From assembly GCA_016702505.1 (NCBI GenBank), contig JADJDU010000003.1, positions 496,001-560,000 on the forward strand: 64,000 nucleotides of DNA, written 5' to 3'. The notes under the pieces were generated by a model. The model saw only the letters and a program-made list of their open reading frames with translations, was not told where the DNA came from and ran no database searches. Positions 8,932 to 17,882 of this stretch are shown here, in pieces. The translations under genes were made by a program, and so were the position numbers. Position 1 is the stretch's first letter. Each line of letters opens with the position of its first letter. The DNA is from Microthrixaceae bacterium (lineage in GTDB: Bacteria > Actinomycetota > Acidimicrobiia > Acidimicrobiales > Iamiaceae).

Positions 8932-10019
8932 GATTCAACCCCCAGGGCAATAGCTGGTTCGACCTGGGTGATCCGTCGCAGGGCGACGAGGCTCCCCAGG
9001 ATTCCCGAGACGATCAAGGACAGGGCGACGGTGGCCACCGCCGATGGCGACAACTCGACTGGGGCGGCGCCGCTGCTCAAGAAGGCGACGATCATCGATC
9101 CCAGAGCCACACCGGCCCCGGTGGCCATCACCACCAGGATCGTCATCTGACCGACGCTGTCCCTGACGATGTATGAGTTGCTGGCTCCCATGGCCTTGAG
9201 GAGACCGATCTGGCGGGTTCGTTGCACGGTGAGGACCGTGAAGAAGGCACCGATCACCAGAGCAGATATGACCAACAGGAACACCCGGATGAGGGTCATC
9301 GTGGTGGTTTCGGCGGTGTAGCCCGGTGAACCGGCGTAGGCCTGGGACTTGGTGAGCAGGGTCAGGTCGTGCTCGGTGGCCACCTTCTCCAAGTCGGACG
9401 ACGAGCCGCCCTTGATGGCCACCGCCGAGAAGCGACCTTCCGGTGTGGCTCCGAACTGGATCTGCTGCCAGGTCTCGAGGGAGACGAACCCGATGGGGGC
9501 GTGTCCGTAGGTGCCAGCGAAGGTGAACCCGAGAACGGGGAGCTCCACGTTGGACCCACCCAAGGTGTAGCGGTCTCCAACCTCGACCCCTTCTTCCTCC
9601 AGTTCGCTGGCCAGCACCAGCCCGGGCGGGCCGGCCAGGGCGGCTCGGGCGTCGTCTCGTTCGACCAGGAAACTGTCGGCTGAGACACCGAACAAGGCGA
9701 GGTCCAGGCTCGGTCCACCGTCGGTGGATGCAGCGTTGGCGAAGCTGGCGCCGAGGGGGGTGACCTCCGCGCCGGGAACGGAGCGGAATGCAGCCAGCTG
9801 CTCGTCTCGAAGGGTGGATCGACTGAACGTCGCTTCGGATCCGTCCTGGAGAGCCAGGCGCTGAAGGGGTAGGGCCCGCAGACCCGAGATCCCATCTGTC
9901 ACCAGGCCGGTGGCCAGACCGGAAAGGACGGTGGAGAGGAGACCGACCAGCGCGATCACCACCCCGAGAAGGACGAAGCGCCGGGCGCCCCGCCGAAGAT
10001 CACGAAGGGCGAGGAACAT
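8928..10019 (-). CDS. FtsX/MacB-like ABC transporter permease
   Basis: 363 residues: one membrane segment at about 18-40, a large extracytoplasmic domain (about 45-245), then three C-terminal segments (about 245-270, 290-315, 330-350). This is the FtsX/MacB permease topology. The segment RTRQIGLLKAMGAS is the conserved cytoplasmic loop of this family. First gene of the permease-ATPase-TetR operon. Likely an exporter of a small molecule or lipid whose level TetR senses (inference). Confidence 0.8.
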   Translation of the reverse strand: MFLALRDLRRGARRFVLLGVVIALVGLLSTVLSGLATGLVTDGISGLRALPLQRLALQDGSEATFSRSTLRDEQLAAFRSVPGAEVTPLGASFANAASTDGGPSLDLALFGVSADSFLVERDDARAALAGPPGLVLASELEEEGVEVGDRYTLGGSNVELPVLGFTFAGTYGHAPIGFVSLETWQQIQFGATPEGRFSAVAIKGGSSSDLEKVATEHDLTLLTKSQAYAGSPGYTAETTTMTLIRVFLLVISALVIGAFFTVLTVQRTRQIGLLKAMGASNSYIVRDSVGQMTILVVMATGAGVALGSMIVAFLSSGAAPVELSPSAVATVALSLIVSGILGSLVALRRITQVEPAIALGVES

Positions 10020-10122
10020 CGCTTCTCCAAGTTGTCGACGTCATGTCCCCATCATAGAGACAGCGTGTCGATAACACCACCCAAGTGACCGCCCGTCCCT
10101 AGGACCCTGGGTCAGGCCCCGT

Positions 10123-10344
10123 TCACATTCGAGAAAACGTGACCTTCCAGTCACCGCCCTCGAGCTCGTCGGCCACATAGGTGAAGCCCTGTTCACCCAG
10201 CACGCCCTCCAGGGGAACCGGCTCGAACGGGGCGTAGACCACCAGCTCCTCGCCGACCTCGACCAGGCCAGCGGCCTCCATGATCTCGTTGAACGGTTCG
10301 CCGCCAGCGGCCAACGTTGGTCGAGCATCCACCATCTGGTTCAT
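10123..10344 (-). CDS. DUF2249-like small protein
   Basis: 73 residues from the ATG at 10344, preceded by GAGGAAG; the longer upstream frame runs through the divergent promoter region and is not used. The sequence VDARPTLAAGG...EELVVYAPFEPVPLEG...GDWKVTF follows the DUF2249 pattern (acidic start, PF-P-PL centre, W-x-V end). DUF2249 proteins are often found with haem, NO and iron-sulfur functions. That fits its divergent neighbour (haem-copper-like membrane protein) and the SufT gene beyond it. Confidence 0.6.
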   Translation of the reverse strand: MNQMVDARPTLAAGGEPFNEIMEAAGLVEVGEELVVYAPFEPVPLEGVLGEQGFTYVADELEGGDWKVTFSRM

Positions 10345-10421
10345 GACTTCCTCCTCTACCGCACCAACCGCGGGGTGATATTCTTCTAGCTCACGGTAGA
10401 GAAATAACCAAGTGAGGTCCC

Positions 10422-11798
10422 GTGGCCGCACCGACCACCCAACACAGGCCGACACCACCCCTGGCCGCACCGTTCATGCCCGGTGCCAGGGGTACGACAC
10501 CACCTCCCTCCATTCCGTTGGGGTTCCTGGCCCTGTCGGGGCTGGGACTTTGGGCCTTCGGAGTCGCTGGCGGTCTGGCTGCCGACCGACTCGTGAGCAC
10601 GCCGTCGCACCCCGGCGCCCTCGCCGCCGTGCACGTGGGCATGCTCGCATTCCTCACCACCGCGGTGCTCGGGGCAATCCACCAGTTCGCTCCGGTCGTC
10701 GGCCGCCGACCACTGCGATCGATCCCGGCCGCCCGCTTCACCCTGGTGGGCATGGCCATCACCGGGTGGCTGATCCCGAGCGGGTTCGCCCACGGCCCCG
10801 AAGCGTTGGTGGCCACAGGCGGGGTCATCGGTGCCCTAACCGTGGCACTGGCCGCCTGGAACCTGTCCGGACCGCTGTCGGCTCGCGACGGTGGCGTACC
10901 GCTAAACGGTCTACGTCTGTCCGTCGGCTATCTGATGGTCACGGTCGCCTTCGGTGTGGTCTACGCCTTCAACCGCCAGACCGGATGGTTCCCGCTACTC
11001 CCCAACCGGGTGCTGGCTCACGCCCACCTCGGCCTGCTGGGCTGGCTCGGGCTCACCTACGTGGCCGTGGCCGAGAAGCTCTGGCCGATGTTCCTTCTGG
11101 CCCACCGACCCCGGGCCCGAGCTGGTGCCTGGGCCGTGGGCCTGCTCGCCGCTGGCACCCCGATCTTGGCCACCGGGCTCCTCTTCGCCGTACCCATCCT
11201 GGGATGGCTGGGCGGACTGGCAGCTGCGGCCGGCATCGGCTTCCACCTCACCTCGCTCTACACGGCGGTGCGTCACCGAAGACGGGCCCTGGAGCTGCTA
11301 CACGGCTACCTGTTCACTTCGGCCGCCTTCGCCGTCATCGGCGTTGGCTTGGCCGCCACCGCCGCGGTCGCCGACGTGGACTACACCACCCGCTCCACCC
11401 TGGTGGTCGCCGAGGTGACAGCCCTGGCTGCATGGCTGTCACTCGCGGTCATAGGCCATGCCCACAAGATCGTTCCGTTCATCGGCTACACCGTGTTGCG
11501 GTCCCGCGGCATCGCCACCGGGCCAACGGGTCGGCCGCTCATGTTCGGCGACCTCTTCCACCATCGGACAGCACAGGTCAGCCTCATCGCCGCCACCGCC
11601 GGGTTCGATGCCGTCATGGTCGGAGTGCTCATCAGATCCGCTGCGGTGGTTTCTGTCGGTGGTTTGCTGATCTCGCTCACCGGGCTGATCGTGACCGCCA
11701 ACCTGGTCCATGGTCCGCGTCGCGCAATCCGCGCCCACCGCTCCGCCGTGACCGTGCCCGAAGTTCACCCAATGGTCGCGACCCGCCCGGCATCATGA
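10422..11798 (+). CDS. Haem-copper oxidase I/NnrS-like polytopic membrane protein
   Basis: 458 residues from a GTG start with AGTGAGG upstream. About 12 hydrophobic segments. Several His residues lie in or near membrane segments: AAVHVG, AIHQFAPVV, AHAHLGLLGW, GFHL, LLHGY and GHAHK. The HAHLGLLGW...KLWPMFL pattern recalls subunit I-like and NnrS-like proteins that bind haem or copper and act in NO or respiratory metabolism. It is not a canonical oxidase subunit I, and no subunit II is nearby. It is divergent from the DUF2249 gene and followed by sufT. A redox or NO-related role is an inference. Confidence 0.55.
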   Translation: MAAPTTQHRPTPPLAAPFMPGARGTTPPPSIPLGFLALSGLGLWAFGVAGGLAADRLVSTPSHPGALAAVHVGMLAFLTTAVLGAIHQFAPVVGRRPLRSIPAARFTLVGMAITGWLIPSGFAHGPEALVATGGVIGALTVALAAWNLSGPLSARDGGVPLNGLRLSVGYLMVTVAFGVVYAFNRQTGWFPLLPNRVLAHAHLGLLGWLGLTYVAVAEKLWPMFLLAHRPRARAGAWAVGLLAAGTPILATGLLFAVPILGWLGGLAAAAGIGFHLTSLYTAVRHRRRALELLHGYLFTSAAFAVIGVGLAATAAVADVDYTTRSTLVVAEVTALAAWLSLAVIGHAHKIVPFIGYTVLRSRGIATGPTGRPLMFGDLFHHRTAQVSLIAATAGFDAVMVGVLIRSAAVVSVGGLLISLTGLIVTANLVHGPRRAIRAHRSAVTVPEVHPMVATRPAS

Positions 11799-11851
11799 CG
11801 TCAGCGCCACCCGTCTCCTGCTCCACCTTCTCGTTGTCGAGGTGATCCGAA

Positions 11852-12193
11852 ATGATCAGACCCCCCGTATCGGACTGGACTGAACAGACCCCAGACGAGA
11901 AGGCATACGGCGCCCTCTCCAAGGTGTGGGACCCCGAACTGGGTCTCGACATCGTGGCGCTGGGCCTGGTCTACGACGTGATCGCCGACGAGACCTCGGT
12001 CAAGGTGATCATGACCCTCACCACCCCTGGCTGCCCGGTTTCCGAGCAGCTCCCGGCAGAGGCCGAGGCGGCGGTGCGGCTTGCGATGCCTGACCACGAC
12101 GTTCAGGTGGAGCTGGTGTGGGACCCACCGTGGACACCCGAGATGCTCACCCCGATGGCACTCGAGCGCCTCGGCTTCAACCGCTACCGCTGA
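11852..12193 (+). CDS. SufT-like (DUF59/MIP18) iron-sulfur assembly factor
   Basis: 113 residues. DUF59 motifs are visible: a DPELGLDIVALGLVYD stretch near residues 27-42, LTTPGCP with the reactive Cys, and VWDPPWTPEM near the end. The family helps mature Fe-S proteins (SufT, PaaD, MIP18). Closeness to the DUF2249 and membrane proteins suggests a cluster dealing with Fe-S or NO chemistry. The C-terminus looks natural. A truncated transporter gene follows directly in the same frame after the stop. Confidence 0.75.
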   Translation: MIRPPVSDWTEQTPDEKAYGALSKVWDPELGLDIVALGLVYDVIADETSVKVIMTLTTPGCPVSEQLPAEAEAAVRLAMPDHDVQVELVWDPPWTPEMLTPMALERLGFNRYR

Positions 12194-12775
12194 CGCAGTT
12201 CTCCCTGTCTAGTAGCAGCGAAGGCGACGGCCGGTTTCCAGGCTTCGCCAGGGCCGTGCGGCAAAGGAATCGGTACTGGCTTCGCCGCCTTCAAGGCCGG
12301 CGACATCGACGGCGCCTGGGTCCCCGAGCCATGGGTTTCGCGGCTCGTCCAGGAAGGCAACGGAACCGTTCTGGTCGACGAGGCCGACCTGTGGCCCGAT
12401 GGACAGTTCGTGACGACCCACATCGTGGTTCGCACCGCGTTCCTCGAGGACCATCCAGACGTGGTCGCCGCCTTCCTCCGCGGTCACCTCGCTGCCCTCG
12501 ACGCCATCGAGACCGACCCCGCGGCTGCCCGAACCCTCACCAACACCGGCATCGAGAAGCTCACCGACAAGGCCCTCCCAACCGAGGTCATCGATTCCGC
12601 TTGGAAGAACCTCACCTTCACCGCCGACCCCGTCGCATCCAGCCTGTCGAAGTCCGCCCGCGACGCCGAGCAGGCCGCCCTGTTGGAACCGGTCGCGCTC
12701 GACGCCAGCTCCTACCTGGAGGTACTCAACCAGCTCCCCGCCTCCGCCGGAAGCGCCGAGGTGGAAGGCCTGTGA
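12194..12775 (+). pseudogene. Truncated substrate-binding protein of sulfonate/taurine-type ABC transporter
   Basis: An open frame runs from just after the sufT stop to TGA at 12775. From about 12260 it reads GKGIGTGFAAFKAGDIDGAW then VPEPW, the hinge and C-terminal lobe of SsuA/TauA-like proteins. The signal peptide, the first lobe and a start codon are missing, so roughly half or more of the gene is gone. It overlaps the ATPase start by four bases (GTGA), showing the original operon order binding protein-ATPase-permease. It is either a real deletion joining sufT to ssuA or an assembly artefact. Confidence 0.65.
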
Positions 12776-13572
12776 GCACGGCCGACACCCACCATCTCCC
12801 GGCCAACGTCCAAGCCATGACCGACGCTCCCCCGGCCATCCGTGCCCAGCGGGTCAGCAAGGTTTTCGGTCACGGGACCCACGCCGTCACAGCACTCGAC
12901 GGAGTCGACCTGACGGTCAGAGCCAGCGAGTTCGTGTGCATCGTGGGTGCGTCCGGATGCGGAAAGACCACCCTGTTGAACCTCGCCAGCAGCCTCGATG
13001 CGCCGACCTCGGGGCGCTTCGAGACCCATGGGCAGGTCGCGGTCATGTTCCAGCAGGATGCCCTGTTCCCTTGGCTCACCGTCAGCGGAAACATCGAGTT
13101 GGCTCTCGAACTGCGCGGCATCAACAAGGCTGCCCGTAAAGCCCGGGCCGACGAGTTACTGGCTTCTGTGCGCCTCGAGGGGTACGGCCACCGTCGCCCC
13201 CACGAGCTGTCCGGCGGCATGCGTCAACGGGTGGCCTTGGCCCGGGCGTTGGCCCAGGACGCCGACGTCTTGTTGATGGACGAGCCTTTCGGTGCTCTGG
13301 ATGCCATGACCCGGGATCTGATGCACGATGAGCTGGAGCGGGTGTGGTCAGACCGTCATCTCGCCATCCTCTTCGTGACCCACAACGTTCGAGAAGCCGT
13401 CCGGCTCGGAGACCGGGTTCTCCTCCTCTCGTCACGTCCCGGCCGAGTCGTGGAGGAGTTCGCGGTACCGATCGATCGGCCCCGTCGCATCGAGGCCGCC
13501 GATGTCAGCGAGCTGGCCGGTGAGATCACGGCCCGACTTCGCGAGGAGGTTCGCCGTCATGCCCGGACCTGA
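12772..13572 (+). CDS. Sulfonate/nitrate/taurine-type ABC transporter ATP-binding protein
   Basis: About 266 residues from the GTG at 12772 that overlaps the preceding stop; an internal ATG at 12817 is the alternative start. Walker A is GASGCGKTT, signature LSGGMRQRVALARAL and Walker B VLLMDEPFGALDA, which is the SsuB/TauB/NrtD subclass. It should energise uptake with the permease encoded next (overlap of about 14 bases). With the binding protein truncated, the transporter is probably not functional unless a binding protein is supplied elsewhere. Confidence 0.8.
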   Translation: MSTADTHHLPANVQAMTDAPPAIRAQRVSKVFGHGTHAVTALDGVDLTVRASEFVCIVGASGCGKTTLLNLASSLDAPTSGRFETHGQVAVMFQQDALFPWLTVSGNIELALELRGINKAARKARADELLASVRLEGYGHRRPHELSGGMRQRVALARALAQDADVLLMDEPFGALDAMTRDLMHDELERVWSDRHLAILFVTHNVREAVRLGDRVLLLSSRPGRVVEEFAVPIDRPRRIEAADVSELAGEITARLREEVRRHART

Positions 13573-14464
13573 TATCGCAGCCGCTCTGCACTCCACGACA
13601 GAGGAGCCGGACCGCCGGATCCGTCTCGACGATGAACTGGCGGGGCTCGACGCCCTCGAGCTTGCCACCAGCTCCAGACCGAGCCTGACTCGACGAACCT
13701 GGGCGGCCACGTGGCCCAAACTGGCCGCCCTGGTGGTCGCCATCGGACTCTGGCAGATCGTCACCTGGACCCAGTGGAAGCCGAGCTACGTCCTACCGGG
13801 GCCGGGTCCCGTCTTCGCCGAGCTCACACAGCGAGTCGGCGATGGGACCATCCCCAACGCACTAACCCGAACCATGCGTCGGGCCGGAACCGGCTTTGCC
13901 CTGGCCACCCTCATCGGTGGCACCACCGGGCTGTTGGTGGCCCGCAGCTGGATACTCCGCACCGCGGTCGGGTCGCTCATCACCGGCCTCCAGACGATGC
14001 CATCCATCGCCTGGTTCCCGTTGGCCATCCTCCTCTTCAAACTCTCCGAGGCCGCCATCTTGTTCGTCGTGGTCCTCGGGGCGGCTCCGTCGATCGCCAA
14101 CGGCATCATCGCCGGCGTCGACCACGTCCCCCCTTTGCTCGACCGCGTCGGCACCGTGCTGGGCGCGAAGGGGATCAGTCGAGTTCGACACATCGTCCTG
14201 CCGGCGGCCATGCCCCAGGTGGTTGCCGGCCTCAAGCAGGGTTGGGCTTTCGCGTGGCGGTCACTCATGGCCGGTGAGCTATTGGTGATCATCGCCAACC
14301 AGCCTTCGATCGGCGCCCAACTCCAGATCGCCCGAGACTTGGCGGATGCCGCGTGGCTGCTCTCGACGATGGTGGTCATACTCGCCATCGGCATTGCCGT
14401 CGACGCCGCGTTCGCCGTGGTGGAACGGTCCATCCTTCGCCGGCGGGGTCTGGGCGTCCGCTGA
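13559..14464 (+). CDS. Sulfonate/nitrate/taurine-type ABC transporter permease
   Basis: 301 residues from the ATG at 13559, with GAGGAGG upstream; a longer frame inside the ATPase gene is not used. Five to six membrane segments; the binding-protein-dependent permease domain spans about 95-285. The coupling loop contains LGAKGISRVRHIVLPAAMP, the EAA-type motif of SsuC/TauC permeases. An unusual N-terminal extension of about 55 polar residues precedes the first segment. It is the last gene of the transporter operon and converges on the acyltransferase gene. Confidence 0.8.
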   Translation: MPGPDIAAALHSTTEEPDRRIRLDDELAGLDALELATSSRPSLTRRTWAATWPKLAALVVAIGLWQIVTWTQWKPSYVLPGPGPVFAELTQRVGDGTIPNALTRTMRRAGTGFALATLIGGTTGLLVARSWILRTAVGSLITGLQTMPSIAWFPLAILLFKLSEAAILFVVVLGAAPSIANGIIAGVDHVPPLLDRVGTVLGAKGISRVRHIVLPAAMPQVVAGLKQGWAFAWRSLMAGELLVIIANQPSIGAQLQIARDLADAAWLLSTMVVILAIGIAVDAAFAVVERSILRRRGLGVR

Positions 14465-14528
14465 GCTGAAGTCCAGCCTTTGATCACCGCGAACGCGGGC
14501 GGGTGAGATCGCCACTCACCGACGGAGT

Positions 14529-15698
14529 TCAGTCGACTCGGGTGTCGGACTCGAGCAGCCGGCCCGAGGCTCGGATCATCGGGATCATCAGGGCCACCAC
14601 CGCAGCAAGCCACAGGGGACGGGTGATCCACCAGGCCACCGTCGGAACATCGCTCAAGCCCAGCCCGGTCGCTTCGAGCGCCAGCACCATCGCCACCACC
14701 ACGATCATGTGCAACAGGTAGGCAGGAAGCGCGTAGCCACCCAGCGCGTCGAGGCGGCCCCTCATTTGGTCACGGTCCAACCAGGCCGCCAGACGGGGGC
14801 GGAACACCAGCAGCAGCCCGCATTGCAGTAAGGCCAGCATCATGACCGGAACGGTGGTGGGCAACAGGTTGGACATCGAGTCGGTGGTGGTTGCCACCAT
14901 CGGGCGGGGATACACGTCGATGTTGGTGGTCACTACGAGACCTACGAAACCAACCGAGGCCAGAACTCGCCCGGTTCCACGGGTCGCCTCAGCGCCCTGG
15001 GCCACCGCTGCCCGGTACACCCAACCAAGCTGGTAGGCCACCAGCCAGACCCCGATGGTGGAGACGGTCTGGGCCACGGCGGCCAGGTCCGAACCTGCTC
15101 GGAACCGCACCAGATCCGACAGCACCACAATCGACCCCAGCCAGACGGTGGTGGTCGTCCCGAAACGGCGCCAAGCCCGGTCCAACATCGCAGTCGCCGG
15201 GGCGTAAGCCATCAGTAGACCCAACGTCCAAAGCGGGACGAGGATCACCAGGTGCCTGGTAATGAAGGGTTGACCGTTCAAGGCTCGACCGGTCAATTCG
15301 GCCACCGCGCAGAGGGCCACCAGCATCGCCAACGGCGCAGTGAACCGACCCACTCGACGCCTCACGAACGCAGTGAGACCACCCCCTCTTTGGTGATGTC
15401 GGTTCCACGCTTCGGCGTTCACCGAACCCGAGACGATGAAGAAGAGCGGCATGACCTGGAGCACCCAGGTCAGCATCCACAACCCCCGATAGGACCCGAC
15501 CGGGTTGGGCATCGTCAACACCCCCTCGGAGTTGCGGTGGAACAGCGACAGCGTCGAGTGCCACACGATCACCACCCCAAGAGAACCCACCCGCACAAGG
15601 TCCGCTACCCGGTCACGGTCAGGTGGTGTCGCGAGGTTCCCATCGAGGTCATGGGAATCCACGGTGGACGCCGGGCCGGGGGCAACGGTTTCGATCAT
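14529..15698 (-). CDS. Acyltransferase 3-family membrane protein
   Basis: 389 residues with about ten membrane segments. The start RVGSLGVVIVWHSTLSLF carries the conserved His of acyltransferase-3 (OafA/WecH-like) proteins, and MPLFFIVSGSVN is the second typical motif. These enzymes add acyl groups to cell-surface sugars or lipids. It is transcribed away from the histidine phosphatase gene, sharing a 130-base intergenic region. The substrate is unknown. Confidence 0.7.
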   Translation of the reverse strand: MIETVAPGPASTVDSHDLDGNLATPPDRDRVADLVRVGSLGVVIVWHSTLSLFHRNSEGVLTMPNPVGSYRGLWMLTWVLQVMPLFFIVSGSVNAEAWNRHHQRGGGLTAFVRRRVGRFTAPLAMLVALCAVAELTGRALNGQPFITRHLVILVPLWTLGLLMAYAPATAMLDRAWRRFGTTTTVWLGSIVVLSDLVRFRAGSDLAAVAQTVSTIGVWLVAYQLGWVYRAAVAQGAEATRGTGRVLASVGFVGLVVTTNIDVYPRPMVATTTDSMSNLLPTTVPVMMLALLQCGLLLVFRPRLAAWLDRDQMRGRLDALGGYALPAYLLHMIVVVAMVLALEATGLGLSDVPTVAWWITRPLWLAAVVALMIPMIRASGRLLESDTRVD

Positions 15699-15830
15699 GG
15701 GGAGAGGATCACCTAGCGAAAGCCTCCCGGGAATGGGGGGAACCCCTCATCTGGTCCTGGGGAGCGACGGTGCCGAGACGTTTCCGCAAACGAAGGTTTC
15801 CGTTAACCGTCGGCCCGATACCTTGCCGGC

Positions 15831-16529
15831 ATGGAACTGGTGCTGGTCCGCCATGGACAACCTCGATGGGTGGTCGATGGGCGGAACCGAAACGACCCGG
15901 AACTGACCGAACGCGGCCACCTTCAAGCCCAGCGCGTCGCCCAGCGGCTCGGGGACCCCGCGTCGGACCCCCTCGATGGCCCGGTCGACCACCTCATCGT
16001 GTCACCAGCCCGGCGCGCCGCAGAGACCGCGTCGCCGATCGCCACCGCGCTCGACGTCGGCTCGACCACCTTGGATTGGTTGGTCGAGGTCAAGATGCCC
16101 GACGCCTGGGACGACCAGCCCATCGAGGTGGTGGAAGAGGCCTTCGCTGCCCAACAGAACAAGCCCCGAGTGGAATGGTGGGACGGCTTGGCTGGCGCCG
16201 AACCGATGCAGGCCTTCCATGACCGTGTGGCCAACGGCATCGACTCGACCCTCACCGACTGGGGAGTCGAACCCCTCGGCGAAAATCTCTGGCGTGTGGA
16301 TCCAGACGCCCCCAGGAGGGTCGTGGCCGTGGCCCACGGTGGAACCAACAGCACCGTGATCGCCCACCTTCTCGGCGTCGAGAAGGAGCCGTGGGATTGG
16401 CACCGGTTCGCCATGGGTCACGCGTCGGTGGCGGTGCTCCGAACTCAGCGCATCGCCGGTGCCGCCATCTGGTCTCTCACTGCCCTCGGTGATGTGGCCC
16501 ACATCGATCCAGGCGACCGAACGGCCTAG
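15831..16529 (+). CDS. Histidine phosphatase family protein
   Basis: 232 residues beginning MELVLVRHGQPRW, so the phosphohistidine motif RHG is at 7-9. The second catalytic region AVAHGGTNSTVI is at about 165-176. The order of motifs and the length fit phosphoglycerate mutase-like phosphatases of the cobalamin/GpmB group. The substrate is not evident. Its stop lies 277 bases before the IS110 transposase start. Confidence 0.8.
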   Translation: MELVLVRHGQPRWVVDGRNRNDPELTERGHLQAQRVAQRLGDPASDPLDGPVDHLIVSPARRAAETASPIATALDVGSTTLDWLVEVKMPDAWDDQPIEVVEEAFAAQQNKPRVEWWDGLAGAEPMQAFHDRVANGIDSTLTDWGVEPLGENLWRVDPDAPRRVVAVAHGGTNSTVIAHLLGVEKEPWDWHRFAMGHASVAVLRTQRIAGAAIWSLTALGDVAHIDPGDRTA

Positions 16530-16609
16530 CCCGGGAACGTCGACTTCAAGACGCCCATCGGCCATGTTGCCGATTGGTGGCGACTCGTCGGGCTCATCCC
16601 TACGCTCCG

Positions 16610-16800
16610 GTCAGTGTCACTCTGGTCTCTGCCCGGGAGCTTGGCTCCTACGCTCGGTGTCCTTCGTGGGCAGCATGCTTTGTGCCGGCTCCCGGGCGCA
16701 GAACCGGCCGGCGTGGCTTGATAGGAGCGTGGCATCGCCCCCACTGAGGTGTGCCCACCGACCGGTTCTGGTCCGGATCACCAACGTGAAAGGCGACCAG
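16610..16800 (+). ncRNA. Candidate IS110 bridge RNA (two stem-loops)
   Basis: Two consecutive stem-loops lie upstream of the transposase. The first is closed by a perfect 10-bp stem (GCCCGGGAGC 16631-16640 with 16688-16697) around a 47-nt loop. The second is closed by a perfect 9-bp stem (CAGAACCGG 16699-16707 with 16762-16770) around a 54-nt loop. Known IS110 bridge RNAs have this order: target-binding loop, then donor-binding loop. The first loop contains CCTACGCTC (16647-16655), also found at the left flank, and TCGTGGGC (16664-16671), complementary to the right flank. The second contains GCTTGA-TAGGAGC, matching GCTTGA-CA-TAGGAGC at the right end (17863-17877). Transcript ends are unknown. 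Confidence 0.45.
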
Positions 16801-16806
16801 AGCCCC

Positions 16807-17868
16807 ATGATCACCCTCGGAATCGATGCGCACAAGCGCACCCATACCGTCGTCGCGGTCGACGACGTCGGATGCCAGCTCGGCACCAAGACCACGACCG
16901 CAACGACCAGCGACGACCACCTGGAGATCATCCGGTGGGCTGACCGGTTCGGCCCCGAACGGCAGTGGGCGGTCGAAGACTGCCGGCACCTCTCGCGCCG
17001 TCTCGAGTCGGACATGCTCGCCGCGGGCGAGCGGATCGTTCGGGTGCCACCCAAGTTGATGGCCCACGCTCGCGACGCAGCCCGCACCTACGGCAAGTCT
17101 GACCCGATCGACGCGCTCGCCGTCGCTCACGCCGCGTTGCGCAACCCGGATCTTCCCGTTGCGCAGCTCGATGGTCCTGCCCGGGAACTGCGACTGCTGG
17201 TCGACCACCGCGAGGACCTGGTGGCGGAGCGGACCCGTTGCCTCAACAGGCTTCGCTGGCATCTCCACGAGCTCGACGCGTCCTGGGATCCGCCCGCTCG
17301 ATCGCTCACGTCCTACAAGAACCTCGACGCGATCGCTGCCCGGCTGACGAGTTTCGATGGTCCGGTTGCTCGCATCGCAGCCGAGATCGTCGAGCACGCC
17401 CGGCACCTGACCGTGCGCGAACGCGCCCTCGAACGCGAGATCACCGGCATCGTCAACAAGCTCGCCCCGACCCTGCTCGCCCTCGCCGGGGTCGGCGCGC
17501 TCACCGCCGCCAAGATCGTCGCGGAGACCGCAGACGTTCGCCGGTTCAAGCACAAGGACGCGTACGCCCGCCACAACGGCACCGCACCCCTGCCCGTCTG
17601 GTCCGGCAACCGCGAACGCCACCGCCTGTCTCGCACCGGGAACCGCCAACTCAACGCGGCCATCCACCGCATCGCGATCACTCAGGCCCGCTGTCACGAC
17701 GACGCCATTGCCTACATCGACCGGCGCCTGACCGATCACCACAACACCAAGACCGAAGCGCTCCGAGCCCTCAAACGACGTCTCTCCGACGTCGTCTACC
17801 GAGCCTTGCTCGCCGACGCCCAACCCGCCCAAACGGCACCCGCCGACTTGCTCGCGGCCGCCGCTTGA
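16807..17868 (+). CDS. IS110-family transposase
   Basis: 353 residues from the ATG at 16807; longer upstream starts would run through the structured left end. The N-terminal DEDD (RuvC-like) domain shows D7 (GIDAHK), E57 (AVEDCR), D99 and D102 (SDPIDAL). The C-terminal transposase-20 domain contains LLALAGVGALTAAK and the catalytic-serine region APLPVWSGN (S266). A coiled-coil-like stretch joins them. All expected catalytic residues are present and there is no frameshift, so the element may be active. It works with a bridge RNA that pairs donor and target DNA (family knowledge). Confidence 0.9.
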   Translation: MITLGIDAHKRTHTVVAVDDVGCQLGTKTTTATTSDDHLEIIRWADRFGPERQWAVEDCRHLSRRLESDMLAAGERIVRVPPKLMAHARDAARTYGKSDPIDALAVAHAALRNPDLPVAQLDGPARELRLLVDHREDLVAERTRCLNRLRWHLHELDASWDPPARSLTSYKNLDAIAARLTSFDGPVARIAAEIVEHARHLTVRERALEREITGIVNKLAPTLLALAGVGALTAAKIVAETADVRRFKHKDAYARHNGTAPLPVWSGNRERHRLSRTGNRQLNAAIHRIAITQARCHDDAIAYIDRRLTDHHNTKTEALRALKRRLSDVVYRALLADAQPAQTAPADLLAAAA

Positions 17869-17882
17869 CATAGGAGCAAATC

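Noticed and set aside
12118..12771. Long open frame upstream of and continuous with the ABC ATPase
   Set aside because: Its translation before the GTG at 12772 is Arg-rich nonsense in the wrong frame of the binding-protein remnant.
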